The notes under the pieces: generated by a model
Told to the model about the DNA's origin: nothing
Seen by the model: the letters and a program-made list of their open reading frames with translations, nothing else
Databases searched by the model: none
Shown here: positions 1 to 10,731 of the stretch, piece after piece
How positions within the stretch are numbered: position 1 is the stretch's first letter
How the letters are laid out: every line of letters starts with the position of its first letter
NCBI GenBank assembly: GCA_032622095.1
Contig: CP136064.1
Span: 5,513,512-5,577,511 of the forward strand
DNA length: 64,000 nt
Direction of reading: 5' to 3'
From: Siphonodentalium dalli
Taxonomy: Eukaryota; Mollusca; Scaphopoda; Gadilida; Siphonodentaliidae
Made by a program: the position numbers and the translations under genes

Positions 1-1294
1 ATTTTTTTGTCTTATATCAATATCTTTTTTTAAATCATTAAATATTTATCCTTGCGAAAATATCTAAGTGACATCTGGAAACTAATAACTTAATATTGTT
101 ACGCCATTATCAAATTACAACTGTCATAAAAGCATGCATATTATTTTGACTGTATCGGTATTGACGACAAATAGCCACAAAATATCTGTCGTGATTCACA
201 TTTGGCTGATTAAGCTATTGTCTTACACTTGGTGCTCATAAACCTGGACCGTCATAAATACAATGTCATCATAAACATCCATTGTGCAGGCGCGCCGTGA
301 GTGACCAGACAGACAATGGGCTGAATGGGGGAATAGGGGATTAAATGTAAAAATGAATAATGACCTTTTGCTGCTTCGTGCAGAGTGACGTAATCTTTCT
401 CCAGATTAAAACAGCCTGTTACGAACAAATTGCTTATATACCGGCGTCAATGCACTTTACAAAACATTGCTTTCTTCACATTGTCATAATTCAACCATGG
501 TCGGTTTAATGTCCATGCGTCTTTGAATGTCCGTCTTGTGAAAACTAAAGATGATTGCATATCACTTTGTGATCGCTTGGTTGATAGAGTTGTCGATCGG
601 GTTTCCCTTTGTACGATATTTCATAAGCACGAAAATAATGAAATACTTTCGTCACCTAACTTCGTCTTGAATGTCGATCTATTGAGCGCTTTTATTAATT
701 AGCTTTCTGGCTCCATGCTTTCAGTCTCCATTTGGGTTCAAAAAAAGTTTAGCCAAAAGTTTAGCCAAATGAAATTTTTATTAGCCAAATTCGAAAAAGA
801 TTAGCCATTGGCTAATTTGGCTACTGACAGCGCGAACACTGAAGGAGAGTCATTGTATTTGATTTATATGAAGAAGTTGTGTGATGGCAATTTTGATACA
901 AGATCAATTTAAAATACCTGCTTTGCTGACATTTACCAAGATTATTTAGTACACTATTAAACTCCAGATGTGGAAAATTTATTACCATGGGGGAGGGGTG
1001 CATATCCAGAGAAGTTCTCTTGTGGTGGGAGTTTACAAATTGCTTGTAAATTATACTGTTCAACTGACAGTTAAACTCACAACAGATTATTTGAGGTCCT
1101 AACTAGCCGATTCTAATGCCGATAATTTCATGTGATTAAAGCTTGCAAATACATCACATGAAGTGCTGTATTGTATCGCAATCGCAATCACTGGAATTAC
1201 ACGTGGACCATAGCATGCCACCAACGCACTGCAATTACACGCAGACTGAAGCATGCAACAACTCATGTCATGTGATCGCAATCACTGAAATTAT
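1..1294. other. AT-rich stretch without recognised gene
   Basis: No coding frame with recognisable content was found on either strand. At about 728-825 the phrase TTAGCCAAA recurs several times in both orientations, a small degenerate simple repeat. At 1140-1290 the motif ATCGCAATCACTG occurs twice around ACATCACATG-like words, which looks like a short local duplication. Nothing else stands out. Confidence 0.5.
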
Positions 1295-1430
1295 CAAGCC
1301 TGCATAATGCGTGTCTAACATTTGCAAAATGAGTTTCCCAGAGAGTGAATTAAGTATTGCCATCCCGCACAGTGGGCTAGCATCACCAAATTCACCCTCT
1401 GGGAACCTCATTCTGCATGAGGCCTCATTA
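1295..1430 (+). mobile_element. Family B MITE, left part with one hairpin
   Basis: The segment begins with the family B outer end CAAGCCTGCATAATGCGTGT and runs into a hairpin whose arms contain GAGAGTGAATTAAGT and the matching AATTCACCCTCTGGGAACC. The apex is CCCGCACAGTGGG. After the hairpin only GGCCTC of the central region remains before the element breaks off near 1430. Family B is interpreted as hAT-like because a complete copy elsewhere (15948-16100) has an 8-bp target duplication. This copy is truncated on its right side. Confidence 0.7.
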
Positions 1431-1449
1431 AAGATCCTCATTAAAGATC

Positions 1450-1557
1450 CGAGCATTCTCAAGTATATGCGAGTCTCCCATAGGGAGATTCACATATTTA
1501 AGAGAATTTAATGGCTTACAAGATAAATATTGTTAGGTCTATGCATTCTCTTATATA
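1450..1557. mobile_element. Remnant of TTAA twin-hairpin MITE (type 3)
   Basis: One hairpin with apex GCGAGTCTCCCATAGGGAGA and the start of a second hairpin (TATGCATTCTCTTATATA) match the internal cassette of the type 3 TTAA elements at 26068 and 63132. The outer ends are missing. A family A element begins immediately after TTATATA, so it probably inserted into or next to this remnant. Confidence 0.6.
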
Positions 1558-1716
1558 CAGTACTGCCCTAAATAATCGACTCCTTAACCACAGCAGAATT
1601 ATGGGTAATTTATCAGGATTTAGTCGGAATTATGGCTTGTTGCCATTCATCGGAAAGCTCTCAGTGAGTCCATAATTCTGCTGTGGTTAAGGAGTCGATT
1701 ATTTAGGGCATTACTG
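1558..1716. mobile_element. Family A palindromic MITE (copy 1)
   Basis: Starts CAGTACTGCCCTAAATAATC and ends with the reverse complement GGGCATTACTG, flanked by TA on both sides. The arms carry GACTCCTTAACCACAGCAG and GGATTTAGTCGGAATTATGG. The copy is shorter than the roughly 213-bp standard because part of the right arm is deleted. TA flanks and CAGT ends fit Tc1/mariner-type non-autonomous elements. No transposase is encoded. Confidence 0.85.
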
Positions 1717-1760
1717 TACGATGACTGAGTTACCAGGACAGTTACTCTTGTAATCATTCT

Positions 1761-2346
1761 TAGTAAACATGTGTTATATAGTTACCAGGGTATAAAGATG
1801 GTCTATCTCTTTGAAAACATGTGTTATATAGTTACCAGGGTATAAAGATGGTCTATCTCTTTGTAAACATGTGTTATATAGCTACCGGGGTATAAAGATG
1901 GTCTATCTCTTAGTAAACATGTGTTATATAGTTACCAGGGTATAAAGATGGTCAATCTCTTTGTAAACACGTGTTATATAGTTACCAGAGTATAAAGATG
2001 GTCTATCTCTTAGTAAACATGTGTTATATAGTTACCGGGGTATAAAGATGGTCTATCTCTTAGTAAACATGTGTTATATAGTTACCGGGGTATAAAGATG
2101 GTCTATCTCTTTGTAAACATGTGTTATATAGTTACCGGGGTATAAAGATGGTCTATCTCTTAGTAAACATGTGTTATATAGTTACCGGGGTATAAAGATG
2201 GTCTATCTCTTAGTAAACATGTGTTATATATTTACCGGGGTATAAAGATGGTCTATCTCTTTGTAAACATGTGTTATATAGTTACTGGGGTATAAAGGTG
2301 GTCTATCTCTTTGTAAACATGTGTTATATAGTTACCGGGGTATAAA
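1761..2346 (+). repeat. 50-bp minisatellite, about 11.7 copies
   Basis: Units of exactly 50 bp start at 1761, 1811, 1861 and so on to 2311, each reading TAGTAAACATGTGTTATATA, then GTTACC(A/G)GGG, then TATAAAGATGGTCTATCTCT. Variation is limited to single bases, for example GCTACC in the third unit and GTCAATCTCT in the fourth. The array stops abruptly after TATAAA at 2346. No function is evident. Confidence 0.95.
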
Positions 2347-3374
2347 ATCTTAGATATGAATCGAAGACCACTGTCCGGAAATACTATCGATTAATATTGA
2401 TTATATTTCATATATTTTCTGGTCTAAGAAGGTATGGTTGTTCAGTTAATGAACAATAGGTGTTACTGTTAACAGAGACCAGAATTTTGATTGTGTAATT
2501 TGTCACAAATAAAAATGTTAATAATTAAGACTCGTTTAATTGTCCCGTGGTCCAGTGGTGAAGGTACAGTAGGCCGCATACGGGAACAATAAAGAGTCCA
2601 GAAGATTCGATAACTTTTATATTCTTAAGTAAGTCTCTGACGATAAGCACAGCATAGGTAGATGAACAGAGGAGTGGGTTGTTCGGTGGTCTAAGCGGGA
2701 GTGTCTCTGTATTCCTCGACACGAGTAGTTATTCCAACGTATGGTGTATCATGCATCCAAATAAGGTCTGAGATACCATGATACCCTTGACTATGACGTG
2801 TACTATTGTTTATTACAGAATGATATTGGTTTGACCCTCCCATAACTTATACAATGGTTGCTACCAGTCATAACCAATTAAGAATATGATCTTGTTAATT
2901 ATGCTTGTGTGTTCTTATACTATATTGTTTACATTTACCACATACTGTGCTTATCTATACAATTAACCCTATCATTACAATCACTGGGGAAAGGAAGTGT
3001 ATCCTAGATCCGGGAACACATATAACAATAACTATACTATCTTATGTACTATCGGACACAAACAATCTGGGAAATTTGACGTTCGGAGCATAGCTATGGG
3101 AACACCCTAATGATCTCTATCGCTATATGTGGAAGAAATTCCATGATTGTAAGTGATGCAAAGCAAAATTTCTCGGAATATATTGCACGATGTACTGCCC
3201 ATGCAGCTCACCGCCTGTTGGTGGAAGGAATATATGACTGGTACTGTGGCACCTAATACCGCGTTACCGGTACTGGCATTTCCTGGTATTGACGGTAATT
3301 GGCGAACCCTAATTTACTGTAACACACCAAATATCACCATACCTCAGTGAAACCCTTACATTTGTTAATCAGAA
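2347..3374. other. No recognised gene
   Basis: Short open frames of about 60-65 codons exist on both strands but show no recognisable protein motif. No palindromic MITE end was found here. Confidence 0.45.
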
Positions 3375-3489
3375 GTTAATCGTCCATGTATTATGATGTT
3401 AATCGTCCATGTATTATGATGTTAATCATCCATGTATTATGAAGTTAATCATCCATGTATTATGATGTTAATCGTCCATGTATTATGAT
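3375..3489 (+). repeat. 23-bp tandem repeat, 5 copies
   Basis: Five 23-bp units starting GTTAATC(G/A)TCCATGTATTA are arranged head to tail with only one or two differences each. The array lies directly beside a dispersed repeat block that begins near 3505. Confidence 0.92.
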
Positions 3490-3504
3490 GGTTGCATGGA
3501 CAAC

Positions 3505-4040
3505 AATTTATCACATAATTAGCACCTAAACCCGACCTCATATTTTTTAGTAAGACACATGTATTATCGGCACGCACAGTGACGTAAGAGTTATAGTGCC
3601 ATGATATTGATCAATGTTATTATCATGTTAATTAGAATATAATTATGATATTCAATTTATGTTGGGTTATTCAGTGTTGACTGTGAGATAAATATGGGTC
3701 GTTGAACAATTAAGTTAACATGAAAAGACACATTTAAAATGGAACTATATTTTTTCTTGAAGGTGTCTTTACTTCCTCTTTGGTTGTGATAAGGAAATCA
3801 ATTTTTATTTTGTTTAACCCCAGCCATTTCAAAATCGTTTTTCCTTGCTAAAATGTGATTATGTGATAAAAAGGATCTCAAATTTGTCGCAATTCTATAC
3901 AAAATTTATTAACCTCGTCCACTAAATTTGATTGAAGCCCCGCTAAAGCTCGGCTTGAAATGAATTTAGTCGACTCGGTTATTAAATTTCATATAGAATT
4001 GTGACTCATCAAACATCCTCTATGTGCTAGTACTAAAAAC
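3505..4040 (+). repeat. Dispersed repeat, inverted partner at 18955-19447
   Basis: The block from AATTTATCACATAATTAGC through ATGGAACTATATTTTTTCTT to CAATTCTATACAAAATTTAT is recognisably present in reverse complement at 18955-19447, with small indels. Its right end (about 3890-4010) is a palindrome: CAATTCTATACAAAATTT is mirrored by AAATTTCATATAGAATTG around a short centre. The partner has the same terminal palindrome. This looks like an old non-autonomous mobile element of unknown class. Confidence 0.75.
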
Positions 4041-4414
4041 AACTTTCCTTACAGACACCGTGAGTTCAGAGGTCAATTTGACTTAAAAAATGTGTATAGC
4101 ATTTTGCAGCTCTGGGTAGATTTTGTATAGCATTCCCTACCAATATACATGTTTGTTTTTCATTGTAAATTGGTTAGCAGAAATTGGAAATTGAATCGCA
4201 AATTGCTATGCGAATCCAGTTAAATCGAACCTTGGACACTTCAAAACTATGAATAACCACTATTACACCATTATGGTGTCATTTATCAATCGATTGTCAA
4301 TACCTTTACTGCTGTATGGTAAAAACATAACACAACCACAAACAAGAGTCAAAAACGCTGAGTGCGCATTCATGTCCGATACAAAGCTGGCGAGACCTAT
4401 TTCAGTTTATGCAC
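4041..4414. other. No recognised gene
   Basis: An open frame of 106 codons runs from 4249 on the plus strand, but its second half is translated from the family B MITE that begins at 4415, so it is not treated as a gene. Confidence 0.5.
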
Positions 4415-4836
4415 ATGCCTCAAAATATAGTGCCAGACATTTGCAGAATGAGGTCCCCCAGAGGGTGAATTTAGTGATGCTACCTCACACAGCAGGCTAT
4501 CATATAAAATTCATACTTAATCTGACTTTATGGCCTCATCTGCTATGGGAGACCAAGATTCAGATTTAAGTTCCTGGATGGTGAAGATGGCGATGTGCAC
4601 CCATTGGGCACCTCGATTATGTATTGTGTCGTCTGCCAATTTTGGGATATAGAGAAACTAAAAAAAGAAACTAACTAAGAAACTTGTTAATTTGATAATA
4701 AAGTTAGGCCTACTAGCAGAATGAGGTTCCCAGAGGGTGAATCTGGTGATGCAAACACGGTGTGCTGGGTAGCGTCACTAATTTCACCCTCTGGGGACCT
4801 CATTCTGCAAATGTCTGGCACCATATTTTGAGGCCT
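4415..4836 (+). mobile_element. Family B MITE, complete twin-hairpin copy
   Basis: Outer ends GCCTCAAAATATAGTGCCAG and CTGGCACCATATTTTGAGGC are inverted repeats. Next to each end is a hairpin whose arms read CAGAATGAGGT and carry AGAGGGTGAAT, and between them lies a unique centre with GCTATGGGAGACC and CACCCATTGGGCACCTC. The overall plan is end, hairpin, centre, hairpin, end. The outer end differs from the CAAGCCTG version, so this is a subfamily. No coding capacity. Confidence 0.8.
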
Positions 4837-4841
4837 GTTTA

Positions 4842-5054
4842 CAGTAATGCCCAAAATAATTGACTCCTTAATCACATCAGAATTATGGGTAACTTTTCAG
4901 GATTTAGTCGGATATATGGATTGTTGCCATTCATCAGAAAGCTCTCACTGAGAGCTTTCCGATGAATGGCAACAAGCCATATTTCTGATTATATCCTGAA
5001 AAATTACCCATAATTCTGATGTGGTTAAGGAGTCGATTATTTAGAGCACTACTG
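4842..5054. mobile_element. Family A palindromic MITE (copy 2)
   Basis: CAGTAATGCCCAAAATAATT at the left and AGAGCACTACTG at the right. The two arms fold back around GAAAGCTCTCACTGAGAGCTTTC at the centre. A TA precedes the left end. It lies six bases from the end of the preceding family B copy. Confidence 0.85.
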
Positions 5055-5240
5055 TGTATACATGTATAAGTCAATATCAAAATTTATCAGCTATTTTTTA
5101 TGGGTATCATTTTAGAACTGATGCCTTTTTTACATGTACATAGCCACCATATTAAAAAAAACACACAAACAAACATTTATACCACAGCCCTATAAACTCA
5201 GATTGTTTGGCTTCAGCAATCAGCTATGGCAACCCTTTAA

Positions 5241-5633
5241 CCCTTTACCCAACAGAACGGCCCTGTGCCAATGCATTCTCTTATATATGCGAGTCGACCA
5301 TAGGTCGCCTCGCATATATAAGAGAATGCATTGGCTTAACACATTAAAAATTATAAAATTGTTAAAGAATGTAAGAAAAAATGGTAAAAAGTCTTAAAAA
5401 AAAGATTATTTTTAGGCCAATGCATTCTCTTATATATGCGAGGCGACCTATGGTCGACTCGCATATATAAGAGAATGCATTGGCACAGGGCATAATTGTA
5501 ACCATCACAATGTGGTCAATGAGCCGGTTCCAATGATATCCATATTTGTATGGTTTTATTGAGACAGACCCAAGATAATTTAGGCTGTTGCAGCTTTATT
5601 TGGCCGTTTTTGGCCGGTTTGTTGGATAAAGGG
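5241..5633 (+). mobile_element. TTAA element type 1 (piggyBac-like MITE)
   Basis: Flanked on both sides by TTAA. Ends are CCCTTTACCCAACA and TGTTGGATAAAGGG. Inside are two hairpins built on CCAATGCATTCTCTTATATA with apex GAGTCGACCATAGGTCGCCTC, separated by an A/T-rich spacer with GTTAAAGAATGTAAGAAAAA. TTAA target sites and CCC ends are hallmarks of piggyBac superfamily elements. No transposase is encoded. Confidence 0.9.
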
Positions 5634-5656
5634 TTAACGCGGCCCAGTTTGCTTCA

Positions 5657-6206
5657 GCTAGCATCACCAAATTCACCCTCTGGGAACCTCATTCTTAAGG
5701 GAAGTATCTATAGTCTCAAATTAACATTGTTTTTAGTTGCTTCCCCCCCCCCCCCCATCTGTTCATTATAGTATATTATTAGTATATTCGTTACAACATG
5801 TTTACAATCTGGTGTAACTATTATTTCTAAATTATGACCTATAACGAAGGCCATTTGTGCCTTTAACAGCAAGCGCCATGAAATGTAGATAAACAATTAG
5901 ATTAGGTGAATAGCATGCAATTGTACCCGCTCAGGTTGATACTTTGAAGTATATTCAGTTTCTATATCCCCTAATTTGTAGAAGATAAATCGAGGTGACT
6001 AATGGGTCTCCATCACCAGCTACCGGGAACTTCTTCAATCTGATCCTTAGTCTCCCATAGCAGTTGAGGCCTAAGCAGAATGAGGCTCCCAGAGGGTGAA
6101 TTTAGTTACTCTAGCCTGCCAGTCTGGCATGCAGGATAGCGTCAGTAAATTCACCCTCTTGGGACCTCATTCTGCAAAAGACATACACACTGAATCCAGA
6201 CTTGTC
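5657..6206 (-). mobile_element. Family B MITE, disrupted, inverted
   Basis: The left part keeps half a hairpin (CTAGCATCACCAAATTCACC) and the start of the centre in reverse (AAGTATCTATAGTCTC). At about 5750-5950 foreign sequence with a poly-C tract interrupts it. The remainder of the centre (GAGGTGACTAATGGGTCTCC, CTCCCATAGCAGTTGAGGCC) and a complete right hairpin follow at 6050-6180. The right outer end is a degenerate CAAGCCTG-type sequence. Confidence 0.65.
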
Positions 6207-6216
6207 TTGAAGGTTG

Positions 6217-6429
6217 AAGTAATGCCCTAAATAATCGACTCCATAACCACATCAGAATTATGGGTAATATTTCAGGATTTAGTCGGAAATATGGCTTGTT
6301 GCCATTCATCGGAAAGTTCTCACTGAGAGCTTTCCGATGAATGGCAACAAGCCATATTTCCAACTAAATCCTGAAAAATTACGCATAATTCTGATGTGGT
6401 TAAGGAGTCGATTATTTAGGGCATTACTG
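6217..6429. mobile_element. Family A palindromic MITE (copy 3)
   Basis: Nearly full-length palindrome: AGTAATGCCCTAAATAATCG at the left, GGGCATTACTG at the right, TA after the right end. The left end has lost its initial C. It sits about ten bases beyond the end of a family B copy. Confidence 0.8.
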
Positions 6430-7022
6430 TATTTGTCACTTCAATAGGCAATGGTGAACCTTTTTAGTCCACGACTATTGTTGAGGAAATCATGGAAAAG
6501 ATTAAACGACGACAAACTTCCACCAATACATTATTCTCAATGTCCCCCGAAGATAATCGCTACCAAATGAATACACGCCCCGTGGAGCAAAAATTTATAA
6601 ACTATCGATCAAGAGGGATCAAGAAGGAAAAAAAGGGCGGACAAACGCATTAATTAGTCATTGAATTCTTGAAACCCGGCGACAAAATCAAATGATAAAT
6701 CAAGTCGCTGTGTTTTTGCGAGGCCCGAAGGAAATTGAATTGCGTCACACTCCTAATGGAATGGACAGAAAACGAGAAGAACTTCAGCTTTTCATCCCTA
6801 ATTGTGACAAACGAGATTGTACTAAACCGAACCGATGACGCATTCTGGTGAAAATTTGTGGCCTCTTATAACCTCTTTGGACAATCAATTCTTAGCTGTA
6901 TAAATTACACACTTTCAACAGGTCTTTATTTGCTATCTGATATGTAGATGTATGTTTTGAATTTCTTTTCCATGTTAGGAACCTGCCTCACAATCTATTA
7001 ATATGGACCAGGAAACCAGTAT
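6430..7022. other. Unique sequence without recognised gene
   Basis: This stretch lacks the repeats seen elsewhere and has a more even base composition in 6470-6850. No open frame with recognisable motifs was seen on either strand. Confidence 0.45.
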
Positions 7023-7023
7023 A

Positions 7024-7235
7024 CAGCAGTGCCCGAAGTATATGACCCTTTAACCACAGCAGAATTATGGGAAATTTTTCAGGATTTAGTAAGCAATATG
7101 GCTTATTGCCATTCATCGGCATGCTCTCACTGAGAGCTTTCTGATGAATGGCAGTAAGCCATATTTCCGAATAAATCCTGAAAAGTTTCCCATAATTCTG
7201 CTGTGGTTTAGGGGTCGTTTATTATGACATTACTG
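7024..7235. mobile_element. Family A palindromic MITE (copy 4)
   Basis: CAGCAGTGCCCGAAGTATAT at the left and ATGACATTACTG at the right, TA on both sides. The arms carry AATTATGGGAAATTTTTCAGG and its partner. It is more divergent than other copies. Confidence 0.82.
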
Positions 7236-7333
7236 TATGTGTGAAATTTAGTTGGTCCCATGTATAATAGCTCTTCCTAATTTATTTATGAGGGCTAACA
7301 GCCCTGCTAAGATTTCCATGTCTCCATATTTAA

Positions 7334-7487
7334 TCCGTATGATTGTTATAATTGTTAAAGAATGTAAGAAATTTTTTTCCTTTTTTTTTTTCTGACATTC
7401 TTTAACAATTATAAAAAATAATATATATTTTGTTAGGCCAATGTATGGTCGCCTCGCATATATAAGAGAATGCATTGGCACAGGGCT
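7334..7487. mobile_element. Remnant of TTAA twin-hairpin MITE
   Basis: A palindrome with GTTAAAGAATGTAAGAAA mirrored by TGACATTCTTTAACAATTAT is followed by half a cassette hairpin (GTCGCCTCGCATATATAAGA to CATTGGCACAGGG). The outer TTAA-flanked ends are missing. Confidence 0.6.
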
Positions 7488-8162
7488 AGCACTAGTATCA
7501 CTGACAAAATTCAAAATTATCTTCAGCGTTTTTGTGTCAATCTATTAAAACGGGGCATAAACCTGACAAACATTCATCATCCGAACTCTGAGTTCTTCAG
7601 AAATGATCATGTGACATTCACGTCAGTATCAATCTGAATAGACAACTATAACTAAAGTTGTGATGTGGAAACCAAAGTCGAAATGCATGAATTATTCTGA
7701 AAAAGTTCATCGGACATATCAGATTATGATCAAGTCACAGTGTTTTTTCGACATGCAGGATAGCGTCACTCAATTCACCCTCTGGGAACCTCATTTCAAG
7801 GCGTGTGAAGCATAAAGCGCATTGGGATGTGTGACAGTCAATGTGAATTTACAGTTATGCCTTGACATCTGTCCCTCGGGTCCATGAGGGGAGACAAATC
7901 TTGATAGCCATTTAGATATGAGAGGTGTAGAGTGTAAGAGATATAAGAAATGACATCTGCCATCTGGTGACAAGACAAACTCAATTATTAGCTCCTCGCT
8001 CCTTCGACTATCTAAACCTCCATATAATATTCAGAATCGCGCCCGTCAAAATGACATGCGCAAATTGAATTCTGCCCGTCATCTTGTCATAGAGTCTATC
8101 AAACCGATCGACACACTTTCAATCCACGCAGCAATGTTTTAAGTGTTCTGCATATGAAAGTC
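7488..8162. other. No recognised gene; small family B fragment
   Basis: At 7752-7796 a fragment GCAGGATAGCGTCACTCAATTC then ACCCTCTGGGAACCTCATT represents half a family B hairpin. The remainder shows no gene or repeat that I could identify. Confidence 0.5.
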
Positions 8163-8377
8163 CCCAGAATGAGGTCCCCAGAGGGTGAATTTAGTGACGC
8201 TACCCCACACAATGGGCTAGCATCACCAAATCCACCCTCTGGGAACCTCATTTTCCTTTGGCCTCAACTGCTATGGGAGACCTATGATCAGATTGAACTT
8301 CATCAGTTGAAGTTGGTGATGTTCACCCATTCATCACCTCAATTATGCATTTTACTTTCTGCAAATTAGGTGATATA

Positions 8378-8507
8378 CAGTAATGCTCTAATTAATCGAC
8401 TCCTTAAACACAGCAGATTTATGGGTAACTTTTCAGGATTTAGTCGGAAATATGGCTTGTTGCCATTCACCGGAAAGCTCTCGGGGAGATTAATTAGAGC
8501 ATTACTG
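8378..8507. mobile_element. Family A MITE (copy 5), truncated arm, nested in family B
   Basis: Starts CAGTAATGCTCTAATTAATC and ends AGAGCATTACTG, TA on both sides. The right arm is mostly deleted, leaving CTCTCGGGGAGATTAATTAG. The surrounding family B centre supplies the empty-site sequence, which confirms that TA is the duplicated target. Confidence 0.85.
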
Positions 8508-8542
8508 TAGAACCTGAACAGAAGGGGACAAGTAACAAAAAC

Positions 8543-9001
8543 CAGGGGCGCCGGAAGCATCCAATGGCAGGGGGGGGCAGAGCCTACAAAAACCAGGGGC
8601 GCCGGAAGCATCCAATGGCAGGGGGGGCAGAGCCTACAAAAACCAGGGGCGCCGGAAACATCCAATGGCAGGGGGGGGGCAGAGCCTACAAAAAGGGCAC
8701 TTTTACCCGCAAACTCAGGAAAATAACCATAAATTCATTGTGGCAAAAATCCCTATTTTAATGGTATTTGTCGGTTTTTATGGCCGTTTTGTGATAAAAT
8801 TGACAAAAAATTAATATTCCTTGTGAAATTGGTGGTATTTGGACCAAAAAAGCCACATTTTGCTATAAAACACGAGATTAAACACACAAAAAGCATTTTC
8901 TGTCTCCAGAAAAAGGGCAAGTCCTGCCCCTGCTCACCCCCCTTGGTCAAGGGCAGGGGGGTCAGCTGCCCCCTCTGCCCCCCCCTCTTCTGGTGCCCCT
9001 G
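8543..9001 (+). mobile_element. hAT-like MITE with triplicated left end
   Basis: Ends are CAGGGGCGCCGGAAG and CTTCTGGTGCCCCTG. The flanking 8-mers ACAAAAAC and ACAATAAC match at seven of eight positions, consistent with hAT target duplications. The left terminus and about 35 following bases are repeated three times in tandem (8543-8690). The interior matches the copy at 19491-19881 in reverse order. Confidence 0.85.
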
Positions 9002-9167
9002 ACAATAACATCGTTAATTTGAGACTTTAGATGCTTCCCAAAAAGATTAGGCCGGTATGTCACGGCCTGCATCTAACTTTGAATTGGGGACTAATATCTT
9101 AATTAAAATTACGACTCATTTTTTTTTTAATATCTTAAAATTGCATAGGTAATTATAGAAACTTTCA

Positions 9168-9332
9168 ACAAGGGAAAAAGAAACTAAAAACAATGTTAAT
9201 TTGAAACTATAGATACTTCCCAGAAGATGAGGCCTGAGCAGAGTGAGGTATGCTGTGTGGATAGCATCACTAAATTCACCCTCTGGGGACCTCATTCTGC
9301 AAATGACAATCACACTATTTGCAGGCTTGATT
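9168..9332 (+). mobile_element. Family B MITE, right half
   Basis: Contains the family B right centre (AACAATGTTAATTTGAAAC, ATACTTCCCAGAAGATGAGG), a shortened hairpin, and the outer end CTATTTGCAGGCTTG. The left half is absent. Confidence 0.7.
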
Positions 9333-9758
9333 TTAGTCTGTGAATAGGTTGTATTTTATTTGAGTTCATAAAGGCGAATATATGAGGATCACCACCAAGT
9401 TTTGGCCACAGGATAACTTTATCTCAATATCTATGTGACGAGACTTAGATATACAATTATACATTGAACTACAATTAAAACTAGATAATTTTCAATGATT
9501 GAATTGCCACTCTCATGTTGTTTCATGAGCAATTATATCAAAAGCGGAAATACTATGTGCAGTCATGCCGTCATATAGTCTGTAAATACAATACCAATCG
9601 ACACAGTTTCAATCCATAACTCTAGGGTCACATAAATCCCGCATATAGCTGTGAACATTTAGCTGAACAAAACATATTTAATCGTTTAACTACTTGAAGG
9701 ATTCTCTCATTCTTGCTTCAGTTTTACAAGTACACGTTGGAATGGTCTGGTATTCATT
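9333..9758. other. No recognised gene
   Basis: AT-rich sequence between two mobile elements. No motif, long frame or repeat relationship was recognised. Confidence 0.45.
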
Positions 9759-9762
9759 TTAA

Positions 9763-10558
9763 CACGTTGAGTGCCGGAACCCAATGGTGCAACGAGTTAT
9801 CTCGTACCTAACTTTTGACATATACAATCTTAGTGTACATTCAGACGACCACGATACAATCGTAAGTGGAAAGATTTCCGTCGTAGGAAGTAACCGGTAG
9901 CTGGACTGCGCATGCGCACGTCAAAATCGTAGGTCATAAAATAATATCAGACACTGTTTGATTTTAGATGCGAGATCGTGGCGTATCCTTGGATACCTCC
10001 ACTTGCGACGTAATCGCAGCCGTGTGTACGTAAAAATCGTAGCTGGGAATGATCATAGGGTAGTCAATCACATGCTTTAGAACAACCTACGATATCATAA
10101 TGCACGTGACATCGCAATCGTCTGAACAAACTATCTACGATCTCGTCGGGCCCGATTCCTCCACTTACGATTGTATCGTGGTCGTCTGAAGTTACACTTA
10201 CATGTGTAATCGTGCTACTTCATCATTGATGTCTACTGTTCAAATACACGAACTAACTAGTTATTCTGGAATGCAGAATGTTAGGGCCTTATGTGGATCT
10301 TATCATAAAATGCCAATTCAGACGACACAGTTAGGAGTTAGGTGCCAATGTGACAGTATAACCATATTTTCGGCCCAAATTAGCTACCACTCACATCACA
10401 TATATATTTGAGCTTCATAAGATGGTTGAAATCATTATTACGTGGGGAACTCAATTTCTTCAGCAGAATATCTAGACCCCATATAAAGTATTAGATAACT
10501 CGTAGTGGCACCCTGGAATAGTGTAGTACGAGATAACTCGCAGCTGGCGCTCAATGTG
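9763..10558. mobile_element. TTAA-flanked element with CACGTTGAGTGCC ends
   Basis: TTAA lies immediately outside both ends (9759-9762 and 10559-10562). The ends read CACGTTGAGTGCCGG and, in reverse complement, CACATTGAGCGCCAGC. ATAACTCGTA/TACGAGATAACTCG-type words recur near both ends. The interior lacks the twin-hairpin cassette of the other TTAA families and instead holds a separate palindrome at 9840-10190. No transposase frame. Confidence 0.8.
9840..10190. mobile_element. Nested palindromic MITE with TTCAGACGACC ends
   Basis: Left TTCAGACGACCACGATACAA is mirrored at the right by TTGTATCGTGGTCGTCTGAA, and both inner flanks continue as CGTAAGTGGA/TCCACTTACG. Imperfect inverted similarity extends a few bases outward (AGTGTACA against GTTACACT), so the true boundary may lie slightly further out. 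The interior is rich in ATCGTAG-type words in both orientations. Superfamily unknown. Confidence 0.75.
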
Positions 10559-10731
10559 TTAATAGAGGAGTGTTTTGATATTACAAGCTATAACAAGTGC
10601 ATAAAATACAAGATTCCCATTCAATCATTTGCAGGGATGTTCGTTTAATATGGAAGCTAAAACCTATGCATGAACCTACTGTTACCTACATTGTATTATT
10701 TTCATAGAACAGACAGCATAATGCTATTTAA

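Larger units (their letters stand above)
8163..9050 (+). mobile_element. Family B MITE interrupted by two later insertions
   Basis: The left hairpin and centre run from 8163 to 8377 and the centre continues after 9001 as GTTAATTTGAGACTTTAGAT. Between them lie a family A element (8378-8507) and a hAT-like element (8543-9001). Removing family A restores TTAGGTGATATAGAACCTG, which matches the undisturbed family B centre. Removing the second insert restores the centre around AGTAACAAAAAC. The host therefore documents both target duplications. Its right hairpin is missing. Confidence 0.75.

Noticed and set aside
1761-2346. CRISPR-like array
   Set aside because: Units are contiguous 50-bp repeats without variable spacers, in an animal genome context.
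4249-4569. 106-codon plus-strand frame as a gene
   Set aside because: Half of it lies in a family B transposon and the rest has no recognisable motif.
5265-5490. microRNA precursor in the TTAA cassette hairpin
   Set aside because: The stem is long and nearly perfect and is present in many transposon copies. Without small-RNA data it is better described as a MITE hairpin.
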